Assembly: GCF_000425105.1 (NCBI RefSeq)
Contig: NZ_AULD01000006.1
Span: forward strand, 372,001-436,000
DNA length: 64,000 nucleotides
From: Agrococcus lahaulensis DSM 17612
GTDB taxonomy: Bacteria > Actinomycetota > Actinomycetes > Actinomycetales > Microbacteriaceae
Direction: 5' to 3'
Part shown: positions 8,394 to 15,514 of the stretch, piece after piece
How the letters are laid out: each line of letters opens with the position of its first letter
How positions within the stretch are numbered: position 1 is the stretch's first letter
Made by a program: the position numbers and the translations under genes
The notes under the pieces: generated by a model
The model's database searches: none
What the model was told of the DNA's origin: nothing
The model's input: the letters and a program-made list of their open reading frames with translations, nothing else

Positions 8394-9734
8394 ATGAGCA
8401 CGCCCGCCGACCACCTGTGGATGCACTTCACCCGGATGGCGGACGCCGACCGGGCGCCCGTCATCGTGCGCGGCGAGGGCGCGTACATCTGGGACGACCG
8501 CGGCAAGCGCTACCTCGACGGACTCGCCGGCCTGTTCGTCAACCAGCTCGGGCACGGGCGCGCCGACCTCGCGGCGGTCGCGGCGAAGCAGGCGGAGACG
8601 CTCGCCTTCTTCCCCGTCTGGTCGTACGCGCACCCGAGCGCGATCGAGCTCGCCGACAAGCTGGCCTCGCTCACCCCCGGCGATCTGAACCGCATCTTCT
8701 TCACCTCGGGCGGCGGCGAGGCGGTCGAGAGCGCGTGGAAGCTCGCGAAGAACTACTTCCGCCTCACGGGCAAGCCGCAGAAGCACAAGGTCATCAGCCG
8801 CGCGATCGCCTACCACGGCACGACGCACGGGGCGCTGTCGATCACGGGGCTCCCGGGTCTCAAGCAGATGTTCGAGCCGCTCGTGCCCTCGACCTTCCGG
8901 GTGCCGAGCACGAACCTCTACCGCGCGCCCGTGCACCGCGACGACCCCGAGGCGTTCGGCCGCTGGGCCGCCGACCAGATCGCGGTCGCGATCGAGCAGG
9001 AGGGGCCCGAGACGGTCGCGGCCGTCTTCCTCGAGCCGGTGCAGAACTCGGGCGGCTGCTTCCCGCCGCCGCCTGGGTACTTCCAGCGCGTGCGCGAGAT
9101 CTGCGACGAGTACGACGTGCTGCTCGTCTCGGACGAGGTGATCTGCGCGTTCGGCCGGCTCGGCACGATGTTCGGTGCGGAGCGCTACGGCTACCAGCCC
9201 GACATCATCACGTGCGCGAAGGGCCTCACGTCTGGCTACGCGCCGCTCGGCGCGATGATCGCGAGCGACCGGCTCTTCGAGCCCTTCGCCGAGCCCGGCG
9301 CGATGTTCGCGCACGGCTACACGTTCGGCGGCCACCCGGTCGCGACCGCGGTCGGCCTCGCCAACCTCGAGGCCTTCGAGCGCGAGGGCGTGCTCGAGCA
9401 CGTGCGGGCGAACGAGGGCGCGTTCCGCGCGACGCTCGAGGGCCTCACCGATCTGCCGATCGTCGGCGACGTGCGCGGCGACGGCTACTTCTTTGGGCTC
9501 GAGCTCGTGAAGGACAAGGAGTCGCGCGAGACCTTCGACGACGACGAGGCGGAGCGGCTGCTGCGCGGCTTCCTCTCGACCGCGCTGTTCGACGCCGGCC
9601 TCTACTGCCGCGCCGACGATCGCGGCGACCCCGTCATCCAGCTCTCTCCGCCGCTCATCTGCGACCAGTCGCACTTCGACGAGATGGGGCAGATCCTCAG
9701 GGGCGTGCTCTCGGAGGCGTGGTCGCACCTGTGA
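8394..9734 (+). CDS. Class III PLP-dependent aminotransferase, 446 aa
   Basis: Omega-amino-acid/diamine-type transaminase. Landmarks: GLAGLFVNQLGHG near the N-terminus, TSGGGEAVESAWKLA (PLP phosphate site), YHGTTHGALS, the Asp of DEVICAFGRLG, and the PLP lysine in CAKGLTSGYAPLGA (Lys276). ATG 8394 chosen since the frame upstream of it is the repeat leader. Overlaps the Lrp gene by 3 bases. With the permease and the divergent dehydrogenase it suggests uptake and catabolism of an amine or omega-amino acid. Confidence 0.92.
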   Translation: MSTPADHLWMHFTRMADADRAPVIVRGEGAYIWDDRGKRYLDGLAGLFVNQLGHGRADLAAVAAKQAETLAFFPVWSYAHPSAIELADKLASLTPGDLNRIFFTSGGGEAVESAWKLAKNYFRLTGKPQKHKVISRAIAYHGTTHGALSITGLPGLKQMFEPLVPSTFRVPSTNLYRAPVHRDDPEAFGRWAADQIAVAIEQEGPETVAAVFLEPVQNSGGCFPPPPGYFQRVREICDEYDVLLVSDEVICAFGRLGTMFGAERYGYQPDIITCAKGLTSGYAPLGAMIASDRLFEPFAEPGAMFAHGYTFGGHPVATAVGLANLEAFEREGVLEHVRANEGAFRATLEGLTDLPIVGDVRGDGYFFGLELVKDKESRETFDDDEAERLLRGFLSTALFDAGLYCRADDRGDPVIQLSPPLICDQSHFDEMGQILRGVLSEAWSHL

Positions 9735-10180
9735 GCCTCCCCGACGGCCACGACAAGGCGATCATCGCCGAGCTGCAGCGCGACGGCCGCGCCTCGTACG
9801 CGGCGATCGGGCACGCCGTCGGGCTGAGCGAGACCGCGGTGCGCAACCGCGTGAAGCGGTTGACGGATGCGGGGGTCATGCAGATCGTGGCCGTCACCGA
9901 TCCGACGCAGCTCGGCTTCGCGCGCCAGGCGATGATCGGCATCCGCGCGTCCGGGGCGCTCGAGCCCGTCGCGGAGGCGCTCGCGGCGCTGCCGGAGGTC
10001 GACTACGTCGTCATCACGGCGGGCAGCTACGACGTGCTCGCCGAGGTCGTGTGCGAGAGCGACGCCCACCTGCTCGAGCTCGTCTCGGGCCGCATCCGCC
10101 AGATCGACGGCGTGCGCGAGACCGACACGCTCATGTACTTGAAGCTGCAGCAGCAGACGTACGCGTGGGGCGTGCGCTGA
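9731..10180 (+). CDS. Lrp/AsnC-family transcriptional regulator, 149 aa
   Basis: N-terminal winged helix (IIAELQRDGRASYAAIGHAVGLSETAVRNRVKRL) and C-terminal RAM/ligand domain (VDYVVITAGSYDVLAEVV). GTG start overlaps the aminotransferase stop. Probably the local sensor of the pathway's substrate, controlling this operon and possibly the divergent dehydrogenase. Confidence 0.92.
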   Translation: MSLPDGHDKAIIAELQRDGRASYAAIGHAVGLSETAVRNRVKRLTDAGVMQIVAVTDPTQLGFARQAMIGIRASGALEPVAEALAALPEVDYVVITAGSYDVLAEVVCESDAHLLELVSGRIRQIDGVRETDTLMYLKLQQQTYAWGVR

Positions 10181-10524
10181 GGCGAGTGCGTCGTTCCGCG
10201 GTCCGCTTGCCTGTTGAGCGAGGTCGACGATCCAGCGCGGCGAAGCCCGGCGAGGTAGCGGTCGTCCTCGGGGTAGTAGACCGCGCGCTCGGGGTCGTCT
10301 CCGGCGAACGCGATGACAGCCGCCATCGAATCCCACCGCGACACCGTCGTGATCTCGGTGTGCCCCTCGCCGAGGTCGCGCGTGAGGAGCCACGCGCCGA
10401 GGCTGCCGGGCGTCGAGCGGTAGGCGTCGATGCCCGTGCGATCGACGTAGTCGGCGGAGGCCTCCCGGGCCTGCGTGCGCACGACACCGGTCCAGACGCG
10501 CACGATCGGCCGCTGCTCGCTCAT
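10027..10524 (-). CDS. Antibiotic biosynthesis monooxygenase (ABM)-like protein with an odd C-terminus
   Basis: The first ~100 residues (IVRVWTGVVRTQ..., PGSLGAWLLTRDLGEGHTEITTVSRWDS, YYPEDDRYL) look like a dimeric alpha/beta-barrel ABM protein, normally about 100-110 aa. In this frame no stop occurs until 10027, so the reading runs 154 bases antisense into the Lrp gene and the tail (NRQADRGTTH...) looks non-coding. Either the gene has lost its proper 3' end through a small deletion or frameshift, or it truly overlaps its neighbour. ATG at 10522-10524. Confidence 0.6.
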   Translation of the reverse strand: MSEQRPIVRVWTGVVRTQAREASADYVDRTGIDAYRSTPGSLGAWLLTRDLGEGHTEITTVSRWDSMAAVIAFAGDDPERAVYYPEDDRYLAGLRRAGSSTSLNRQADRGTTHSPQRTPHAYVCCCSFKYMSVSVSRTPSIWRMRPETSSSRWASLSHTTSASTS

Positions 10525-10556
10525 GCCTCGACGCTGCTCCGCCCCGACCGCACGAC

Positions 10557-12518
10557 CTACCGCGTCGGCCGCTCGGGCGACGGCGCCTCGGCGAACGGAC
10601 TCGCGGCAGCCGGCGCGGGCCGCACCGCCGCGCGCCGGGGCGCAGCCGCCCCCGGGCTGCGACGCAGCAGCCGCATCGCGTTCACGATCACGACGAGCAC
10701 CGACGCCTCGTGCACGAGCATCCCCACGGCCATCGTCACCCCGCCGAAGAAGACCCCCGCGAGCAGGGCGGCGACGGTGAGCAGCGCGATGACGATGTTC
10801 TGCCTCATGACGGCGACGGTGCGCTTCGCGAGCGCGATCGCCTCCGGGAGCCGCAGCAGGTTGTCGCCCATGAGTGCGAGGTCGGCGGTCTCGACCGCGA
10901 CCGCCGACCCCGCGGCCCCCATGGCGACGCCGATGTCGGCGGTCGCGAGCGCCGGCGCGTCGTTGACGCCGTCGCCGACCATCGCGACGGTGTGCCCGGC
11001 GCGCTGCAGCTCGCGCACCGCGTCGAGCTTGTCCTCCGGCAGCAGTCCGGCCCGCACGTCGTCGATCCCGGTCGCGTCCGCGATCGCCTCGGCGACGAAC
11101 CGCACGTCGCCCGTGAGCATCACGACGCGCTCGATGCCCGTCGCGTGCAGCTGCTCGACCATCTCCCGGGCATCCGTGCGCACCGTGTCGGCGACGGCGA
11201 CCACTCCGGCGACCTCCGCGTCGACCGCCACGATCATCGGCGTGCGACCCAGCCGGGCCAGCTCCTCCGCGGCTCGCGCGGCGGAGCCGTCGTCGACGAC
11301 GCCGAACTGCTCGAGGAGCGCGGCGTTGCCGACGAGCACGCGGCGCGAGTCGGCCGCCGCGACGATCCCCTTGCCGACGACCGGCTCGACCCGCTCGGGG
11401 AGGGCGTACGCGACGCCCTCGGAGTCCGCGGCCTCGAGGATCGGGCGGGCGAGCGGGTGCTCCGAGCCGGCCTCGGCGCGCGCGGCCCAGTGCAGCACGC
11501 TCGCCCGGTCGAAGCCCTCGCCGAGCACGACGACGTCGGTGAGCTGCGGTCGGCCCTCGGTGAGGGTGCCGGTCTTGTCGACGGCGACGACATCGATCCT
11601 CGCCGACGCCTCGAGGAACTCGCCGCCCTTGATGAGGATGCCGTCCTTGGCCGCGCGGCCGATGCCGGCGACGATCGCGACGGGGATCGAGATGACGAGC
11701 GCACCCGGGCAGCCGATGACGAGCAGCGTGAGCGCGAGCACGACATCGCCGCTCGCGATGCCCGCGACGAGCGCGAGCACCATGACGGCGGGCGTGTACC
11801 ACCGGGCGAAGCGGTCGATGAAGCTCTGCGTCTTGGCCTTCGCGTCCTGCGCCTCCTCGACGCGGTGGATGATGCGCGCGAGCGTCGTGTCGGCGCCGAT
11901 GCCGGTCGCGCGCACCTGCAGGAAGCCGCTGCGCGAGATCGTGCCGGCGAACACCCGATCGCGCTCGGTCTTCTCGACCGGGATCGATTCGCCGGTGATC
12001 GATGCCTCGTCGATGCTGCCGGCACCGTCGATGACGACGCCGTCGACCGGCACCTTCGCACCGTGCTTCACGAGCACGGTCTCGCCGGGCGTCACGTCGG
12101 CGGCCGAGACCTCGACCTGCCGGCCCCCGCGCAGCACCACCGCGACATCGGGCGCGACGGCGACGAGCTCGGCGAGCGCCGAGCGAGTGCGGTTGAGCGT
12201 CGCCGACTCGAGCGCGCCGCCGATCGCGAACAGGAAGGTGACGGCCGCCGCCTCCCAGTAGTTGCCGATGATGATCGCGCCGATCGCCGCGACCGAGACG
12301 AGCAGGTCGATGCCGATGTCCTTCACCACGAGCGCCCGCACGGCCTTGACCACGATGCCCCAGCCTGCGACGACGGCCGCGGCGATCATGGCGAGGTTCG
12401 CCGCGAGCGTCAGCTCCGCGAGCCCGTCGAGTGCGAACGAGAGCACGATGAGCGCGCCGGCCGCTGCCGGCACAGCCCATCGCCCTCGGATGGACGCGCG
12501 AAGCTTCTGCATGGTCAT
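10557..12518 (-). CDS. Heavy-metal translocating P1B-type ATPase with CPG motif, 653 aa
   Basis: Metal-exporting P-type ATPase lacking an N-terminal metal-binding domain. Motifs seen: TGES (actuator), DKTGTLTEG (phosphorylation Asp), GDGVNDAPA, and in the metal-site helix GCPGALVIS, i.e. CPG rather than the CPC of copper/zinc pumps. ATG 12518 has AGGGGAG 3-9 nt upstream. A separate CxxC chaperone lies upstream in the same orientation and presumably replaces the missing domain. Metal specificity cannot be assigned from CPG alone. Confidence 0.92.
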   Translation of the reverse strand: MTMQKLRASIRGRWAVPAAAGALIVLSFALDGLAELTLAANLAMIAAAVVAGWGIVVKAVRALVVKDIGIDLLVSVAAIGAIIIGNYWEAAAVTFLFAIGGALESATLNRTRSALAELVAVAPDVAVVLRGGRQVEVSAADVTPGETVLVKHGAKVPVDGVVIDGAGSIDEASITGESIPVEKTERDRVFAGTISRSGFLQVRATGIGADTTLARIIHRVEEAQDAKAKTQSFIDRFARWYTPAVMVLALVAGIASGDVVLALTLLVIGCPGALVISIPVAIVAGIGRAAKDGILIKGGEFLEASARIDVVAVDKTGTLTEGRPQLTDVVVLGEGFDRASVLHWAARAEAGSEHPLARPILEAADSEGVAYALPERVEPVVGKGIVAAADSRRVLVGNAALLEQFGVVDDGSAARAAEELARLGRTPMIVAVDAEVAGVVAVADTVRTDAREMVEQLHATGIERVVMLTGDVRFVAEAIADATGIDDVRAGLLPEDKLDAVRELQRAGHTVAMVGDGVNDAPALATADIGVAMGAAGSAVAVETADLALMGDNLLRLPEAIALAKRTVAVMRQNIVIALLTVAALLAGVFFGGVTMAVGMLVHEASVLVVIVNAMRLLRRSPGAAAPRRAAVRPAPAAASPFAEAPSPERPTR

Positions 12519-12546
12519 GCTCCCCTTGAGCTCTGGAGTCGACGAA

Positions 12547-12574
12547 CCGCCGCGCAGCGGTGCCTGCGCGGCGG
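12547..12574 (-). terminator. Intercistronic hairpin between chaperone and ATPase
   Basis: Perfect 11-bp arms CCGCCGCGCAG (12547-12557) and CTGCGCGGCGG (12564-12574) with a 6-base loop, in the 76-bp gap. No U-run follows, so it may be an attenuator, mRNA stabiliser or weak terminator that lets the small chaperone be made in excess of the pump. Confidence 0.55.
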
Positions 12575-12594
12575 TGATGGTCAGTGGCTGAAGA

Positions 12595-12834
12595 TCAGAA
12601 CGCCGATTGCTTCGCGGTGTACCCGGCCTTGGCTACCTCGTCGATCAGGCGGTCGACGCTCACCTTCGTGGCGTCGTGGTCGATCTCGATGCGGCTCGAC
12701 GCGAAGTGCACCGTGACGTCGTCGACGCCGTCGAGCCGGCCGACGCGCTTCTCGATCTTCGAGACGCACGAGGGGCAGGAGAAGCCCTCGGCGCGGAGCT
12801 TCGTGCGGGTGGTGGCTGTGGTGGTCATGGCCAT
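12595..12834 (-). CDS. Heavy-metal-associated (HMA) domain chaperone, 79 aa
   Basis: Single ferredoxin-like HMA domain with the metal site GFSCPSCVSKIEKRVG. Two ATGs (12834 and 12828) both sit suitably behind GAGAGGAAGAGG, so the product is 79 or 77 aa. Likely delivers metal to the adjacent P-type ATPase that lacks its own HMA domain. Confidence 0.9.
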   Translation of the reverse strand: MAMTTTATTRTKLRAEGFSCPSCVSKIEKRVGRLDGVDDVTVHFASSRIEIDHDATKVSVDRLIDEVAKAGYTAKQSAF

Positions 12835-12956
12835 CCTCTTCCTCTCGGTCGGCCCTCTATCTGAAGGCTCACCTGCAGGCTACGAGCGTCACGAAGGGCC
12901 GACCATGACGCGCGTCATGCTGCTGCAGTCGGGTGCAGAAGAGCGGATGCGTCGGT

Positions 12957-13736
12957 TCAGTCGTCGGCGGAGGCCGCGGCAGCGAGACCGGCAGCGTCGA
13001 TGATCCGCGTCCACCGCCGGCCCGACTCCACGAGCCCGGCCCGACGCATCCGACTCATCGCGCGCGAGACCGATTCGGGCGTCGAACCGGTGAGGCCCGC
13101 GAGATCGGCGCGAGTGAGCGGCATCTGGATGAGGATGCCGCCCTCGGCGGGCTCGCCGAACTTCTCCGCCAGGCGCAGGAGCGTCGCCGCGACGCGCTGC
13201 GTGACGGCCGTCGAGCGCTGGGTCATCGCCTCACGGGTCTCGATGAGCTGCGCCGAGAGGTCGTCGATGAGCCGCAGCGCGACGCTCGGGAACGCGCGCA
13301 GGATGCGGTGGAAGCCCTCCGCGTCGATGCGCAGCATGCACGTCGAGGTCAGTGCGGTGACGGTCTCGCCGTACTCGGTGCGGCCGAACGTGTCGATGCC
13401 GCCGAAGGCGTCGCCGGAGCCGAGCAGGTCGACGACGACCCGCTGGCCGTCCGCGCTCGAGCGCACCGCCTTGAGCCGGCCGGCGGCGAGGACGTGGAAG
13501 TAGCGGGCCGGCTCGCCCTGGCGGTGGATGTCGTCGCCGGCGGCGGTGTGGAAGTTCACCATCCGCGCGTCGATCTCGCGCAGCGCCTCAGCGTCGAGCC
13601 CCGCGAACAGCGGTGTGCGCGAGAGCACGCGCATCCGCACCGCCGGCGAGCACGAGTGGGTCGGGGCATACGCGGTCTGCACGGGGATGACCCGCCGGCC
13701 GCTGGGCTCGAACGCCTCGTTCACGTCACTCGACAC
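12957..13736 (-). CDS. Crp/Fnr-family transcriptional regulator, about 259 aa
   Basis: cNMP-binding-like beta-roll (LFAGLDAEALREIDARM..., GEPARYFHVLAAGRLKAVR) and a C-terminal winged helix with TRADLAGLTGSTPESVSRAMS. Two GTG starts are possible (13736 or 13724); both have weak SDs. One cysteine near residue 31 (THSCS) is available but no FNR-type four-cysteine cluster exists, so it is not an iron-sulfur FNR. Likely controls the neighbouring metal-export genes or the divergent SDR gene. Confidence 0.87.
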   Translation of the reverse strand: MSSDVNEAFEPSGRRVIPVQTAYAPTHSCSPAVRMRVLSRTPLFAGLDAEALREIDARMVNFHTAAGDDIHRQGEPARYFHVLAAGRLKAVRSSADGQRVVVDLLGSGDAFGGIDTFGRTEYGETVTALTSTCMLRIDAEGFHRILRAFPSVALRLIDDLSAQLIETREAMTQRSTAVTQRVAATLLRLAEKFGEPAEGGILIQMPLTRADLAGLTGSTPESVSRAMSRMRRAGLVESGRRWTRIIDAAGLAAAASADD

Positions 13737-13843
13737 GACTCCACTCTGGCGCATCGAAGCATCGACGAGAGTCGCCACCGTTGACCACCGCGTGCTGCGC
13801 GAGGGAGCGCCCAGTGGAATAGCCGACACTTCCGACGGGTTGT

Positions 13844-13853
13844 TCAATATTGA
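13844..13853. promoter_or_regulatory. AT-rich perfect palindrome in the divergent intergenic region
   Basis: TCAATATTGA, a 10-bp perfect palindrome inside an AT-rich patch that stands out in this GC-rich region, between the Crp/Fnr gene and the SDR gene. It could be an operator; it does not match the classical TTGAT-N4-ATCAA FNR box. Confidence 0.35.
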
Positions 13854-13940
13854 GAGACATGCGGATCGCATGTCGCGACGGTTCGGACCGCGCGCCGATG
13901 GGCGCCCGCTGGACCGGCCCCATAGAGAGGAGCAACCACC

Positions 13941-14702
13941 ATGGCTGCAGATCTTGACTTCACCGGACGCACTGTCCTGATCACCGGCGCCGCGACAGGC
14001 ATCGGGCGCGCGACCGCGCTCGCCTTCGGCGAGCATGGCGCGAACGTCGTCATCGGCGACATCGATGATCGCGGTGCCCAGACCGCCGAGGCCATCCGGG
14101 CCGCGGGCGGCAAATCCGTCTTCCAGAAGACCGACGTCACCAACCCGGAGCAGCAGGAGTCGCTCGTCGCCCTCGCGGTCTCGGAGTTCGGCGGTCTCGA
14201 CATCGCCTTCAACAATGCGGGCCTCCTGCCGCCCACCGCTCCGCTCGCCGAGCAGACGGTCGAGGACTTCCGCCGCACGCTCGACGTCGACGTCACCGGC
14301 GTGTTCCTCGGGCTCAAGTACCAGCTCGCGCACATGGCCGAGCAGGGCCGCGGCTCGATCATCAACACCGCGTCGGTCGCGGGCCTCCGCGCCGACCCCT
14401 TCATGGCGCCCTACGTCGCCGCGAAGCACGCGGTCGCGGGCCTCACGAAGGCCGCCGCGCTCGACTACGCCGCCCAGGGCATCCGCGTCAACGCCATCGC
14501 TCCCGGACTCGTGCGCTCGCCCATGACGCAGCGCTGGCTCGACGACCCCGAGACGCGCGAGCGCGTGCTCGCGGACTCGCCGATCGGTCGAGCGGTCGAG
14601 CCGGAGGAGATCGCGGGGCTTGTGCTGTTCCTCGCCGCCGACATCACGACCGCCATCACGGGCGCCGTGTACCCGATCGACGGCGCGCGCACGACGCACT
14701 GA
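13941..14702 (+). CDS. Short-chain dehydrogenase/reductase (SDR), 253 aa
   Basis: Classical SDR: cofactor loop TGAATGIG (TGxxxGxG), NNAG, catalytic Ser in INTASVAG, and YVAAK (YxxxK), with IRVNAIAPG and the C-terminal PIDGA. Asp in IGDIDD after strand 2 favours NAD(H). GAGAGGAG ribosome site 9 nt before the ATG. Monocistronic and followed by a strong terminator. Substrate unknown. Confidence 0.93.
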   Translation: MAADLDFTGRTVLITGAATGIGRATALAFGEHGANVVIGDIDDRGAQTAEAIRAAGGKSVFQKTDVTNPEQQESLVALAVSEFGGLDIAFNNAGLLPPTAPLAEQTVEDFRRTLDVDVTGVFLGLKYQLAHMAEQGRGSIINTASVAGLRADPFMAPYVAAKHAVAGLTKAAALDYAAQGIRVNAIAPGLVRSPMTQRWLDDPETRERVLADSPIGRAVEPEEIAGLVLFLAADITTAITGAVYPIDGARTTH

Positions 14703-14718
14703 TCGTTGCAGCCGCACC

Positions 14719-14754
14719 GCTGAGGGCGCCGGGCTGAGGCTCGGCGCCCTCAGC
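14719..14754. terminator. Strong hairpin terminator after the SDR gene
   Basis: Perfect 13-bp inverted repeat GCTGAGGGCGCCG (14719-14731) and CGGCGCCCTCAGC (14742-14754) around a 10-base loop. It overlaps the end of the duplicated ABC-F 3' segment, so it probably was the original terminator of the ABC-F gene too and works in both directions. Confidence 0.75.
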
Positions 14755-14755
14755 G

Positions 14756-14840
14756 CTCGGTGACGACCCCCGACTCGACGCTCCAGTGCCGGTCGAGCGT
14801 GACTGCCTCCAGCATCCGCCGGTCGTTCGTGACGAGCAAG
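14756..14840 (-). repeat. Distal copy of the ABC-F gene 3' end (direct repeat with 15521-15605)
   Basis: 85 bases matching 15521-15605 with three mismatches, in the same orientation. On the minus strand it still reads the ABC-F C-terminus, ...TNDRRMLEAVTLDRHWS..., then VESGVVTER and a stop at 14750. It is detached from any complete gene. The unit between the copies carries one ORF, so the pair flanks an insertion that left the ABC-F gene with an intact 3' end. Confidence 0.88.
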
Positions 14841-14907
14841 CGGTCTCGACGTCGAGCCCCGCGGCAGCCGCCCCGACTTCCCTGTTCGCGTCCCTGCTCG
14901 AGTCTCT

Positions 14908-15498
14908 TCAGCTGTCGCGTCGCTCGTCGAGCACGCGTCTGATGGCCTCTCGAGCCAGCTCGTACGCCGTGGCACCGTCGATCCGCGCTGCGGGCACGCG
15001 AACGAGCCCCCATCCGTGCTCCGGCGCCAGCAGGTCGCGCAGCAAGTCGTTGTACGCACGCTGGCGCCCGCGCGAACACGCACCGGGGAAACCCTTGGCC
15101 GCCTTGGACGCGCGGTACGCATCCGCCTTCACGGCCCAGGTGCCGCACAGCGATGCGTATCCCGCGTGGTCGAGCGTCGAGCGATCGTCGAGGTACCGCA
15201 GCGTCTGCAGCCGGAACGACGTGAAGTGCTGGAGCTCGTCCACTTCCACCATCGTGCGCGTCGGCAAGTGGACGAGGTCGTTGGGCAGCGGCCGCAGCTG
15301 CTTGGCCGCTTGCGCTTCGGCATCCCCGCCGAGCGCGGCGAACGCCAACGCGAGCCGGTCGAGCACACCCTGCGGCACCCCGGACACCGCGAGGTGACCG
15401 CGAGTCGTCAGCCAAGGAACGTGCGACATGGGCACGAGCTCGATCCCGTCAGCGGCGGCGGCAGCCCCGACGGCTCGCTCGACATCTCCGACCGGCAT
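14908..15498 (-). CDS. Unknown 196-aa protein with a nuclease-like VEVDELQHF motif (cargo between duplicated 3' ends)
   Basis: No family recognised with confidence. The centre contains VEVDELQHF followed by TSFRLQTLRYLDD; an acidic E-x-D strand followed by Q-H resembles the core of Vsr/DUF559-like and other PD-(D/E)XK nucleases, but this is a resemblance, not an assignment. The C-terminal half is helical and basic, with KADAYRASKAAKGFPG. Start ATG 15498 has GGAGAG upstream and lies 17 bases after the ABC-F stop, so it is probably co-transcribed with it. It is flanked by an 85-bp direct repeat of the ABC-F 3' end, a sign of acquisition. Confidence 0.68.
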   Translation of the reverse strand: MPVGDVERAVGAAAAADGIELVPMSHVPWLTTRGHLAVSGVPQGVLDRLALAFAALGGDAEAQAAKQLRPLPNDLVHLPTRTMVEVDELQHFTSFRLQTLRYLDDRSTLDHAGYASLCGTWAVKADAYRASKAAKGFPGACSRGRQRAYNDLLRDLLAPEHGWGLVRVPAARIDGATAYELAREAIRRVLDERRDS

Positions 15499-15514
15499 CC
15501 GACTCTCCGTCCGC

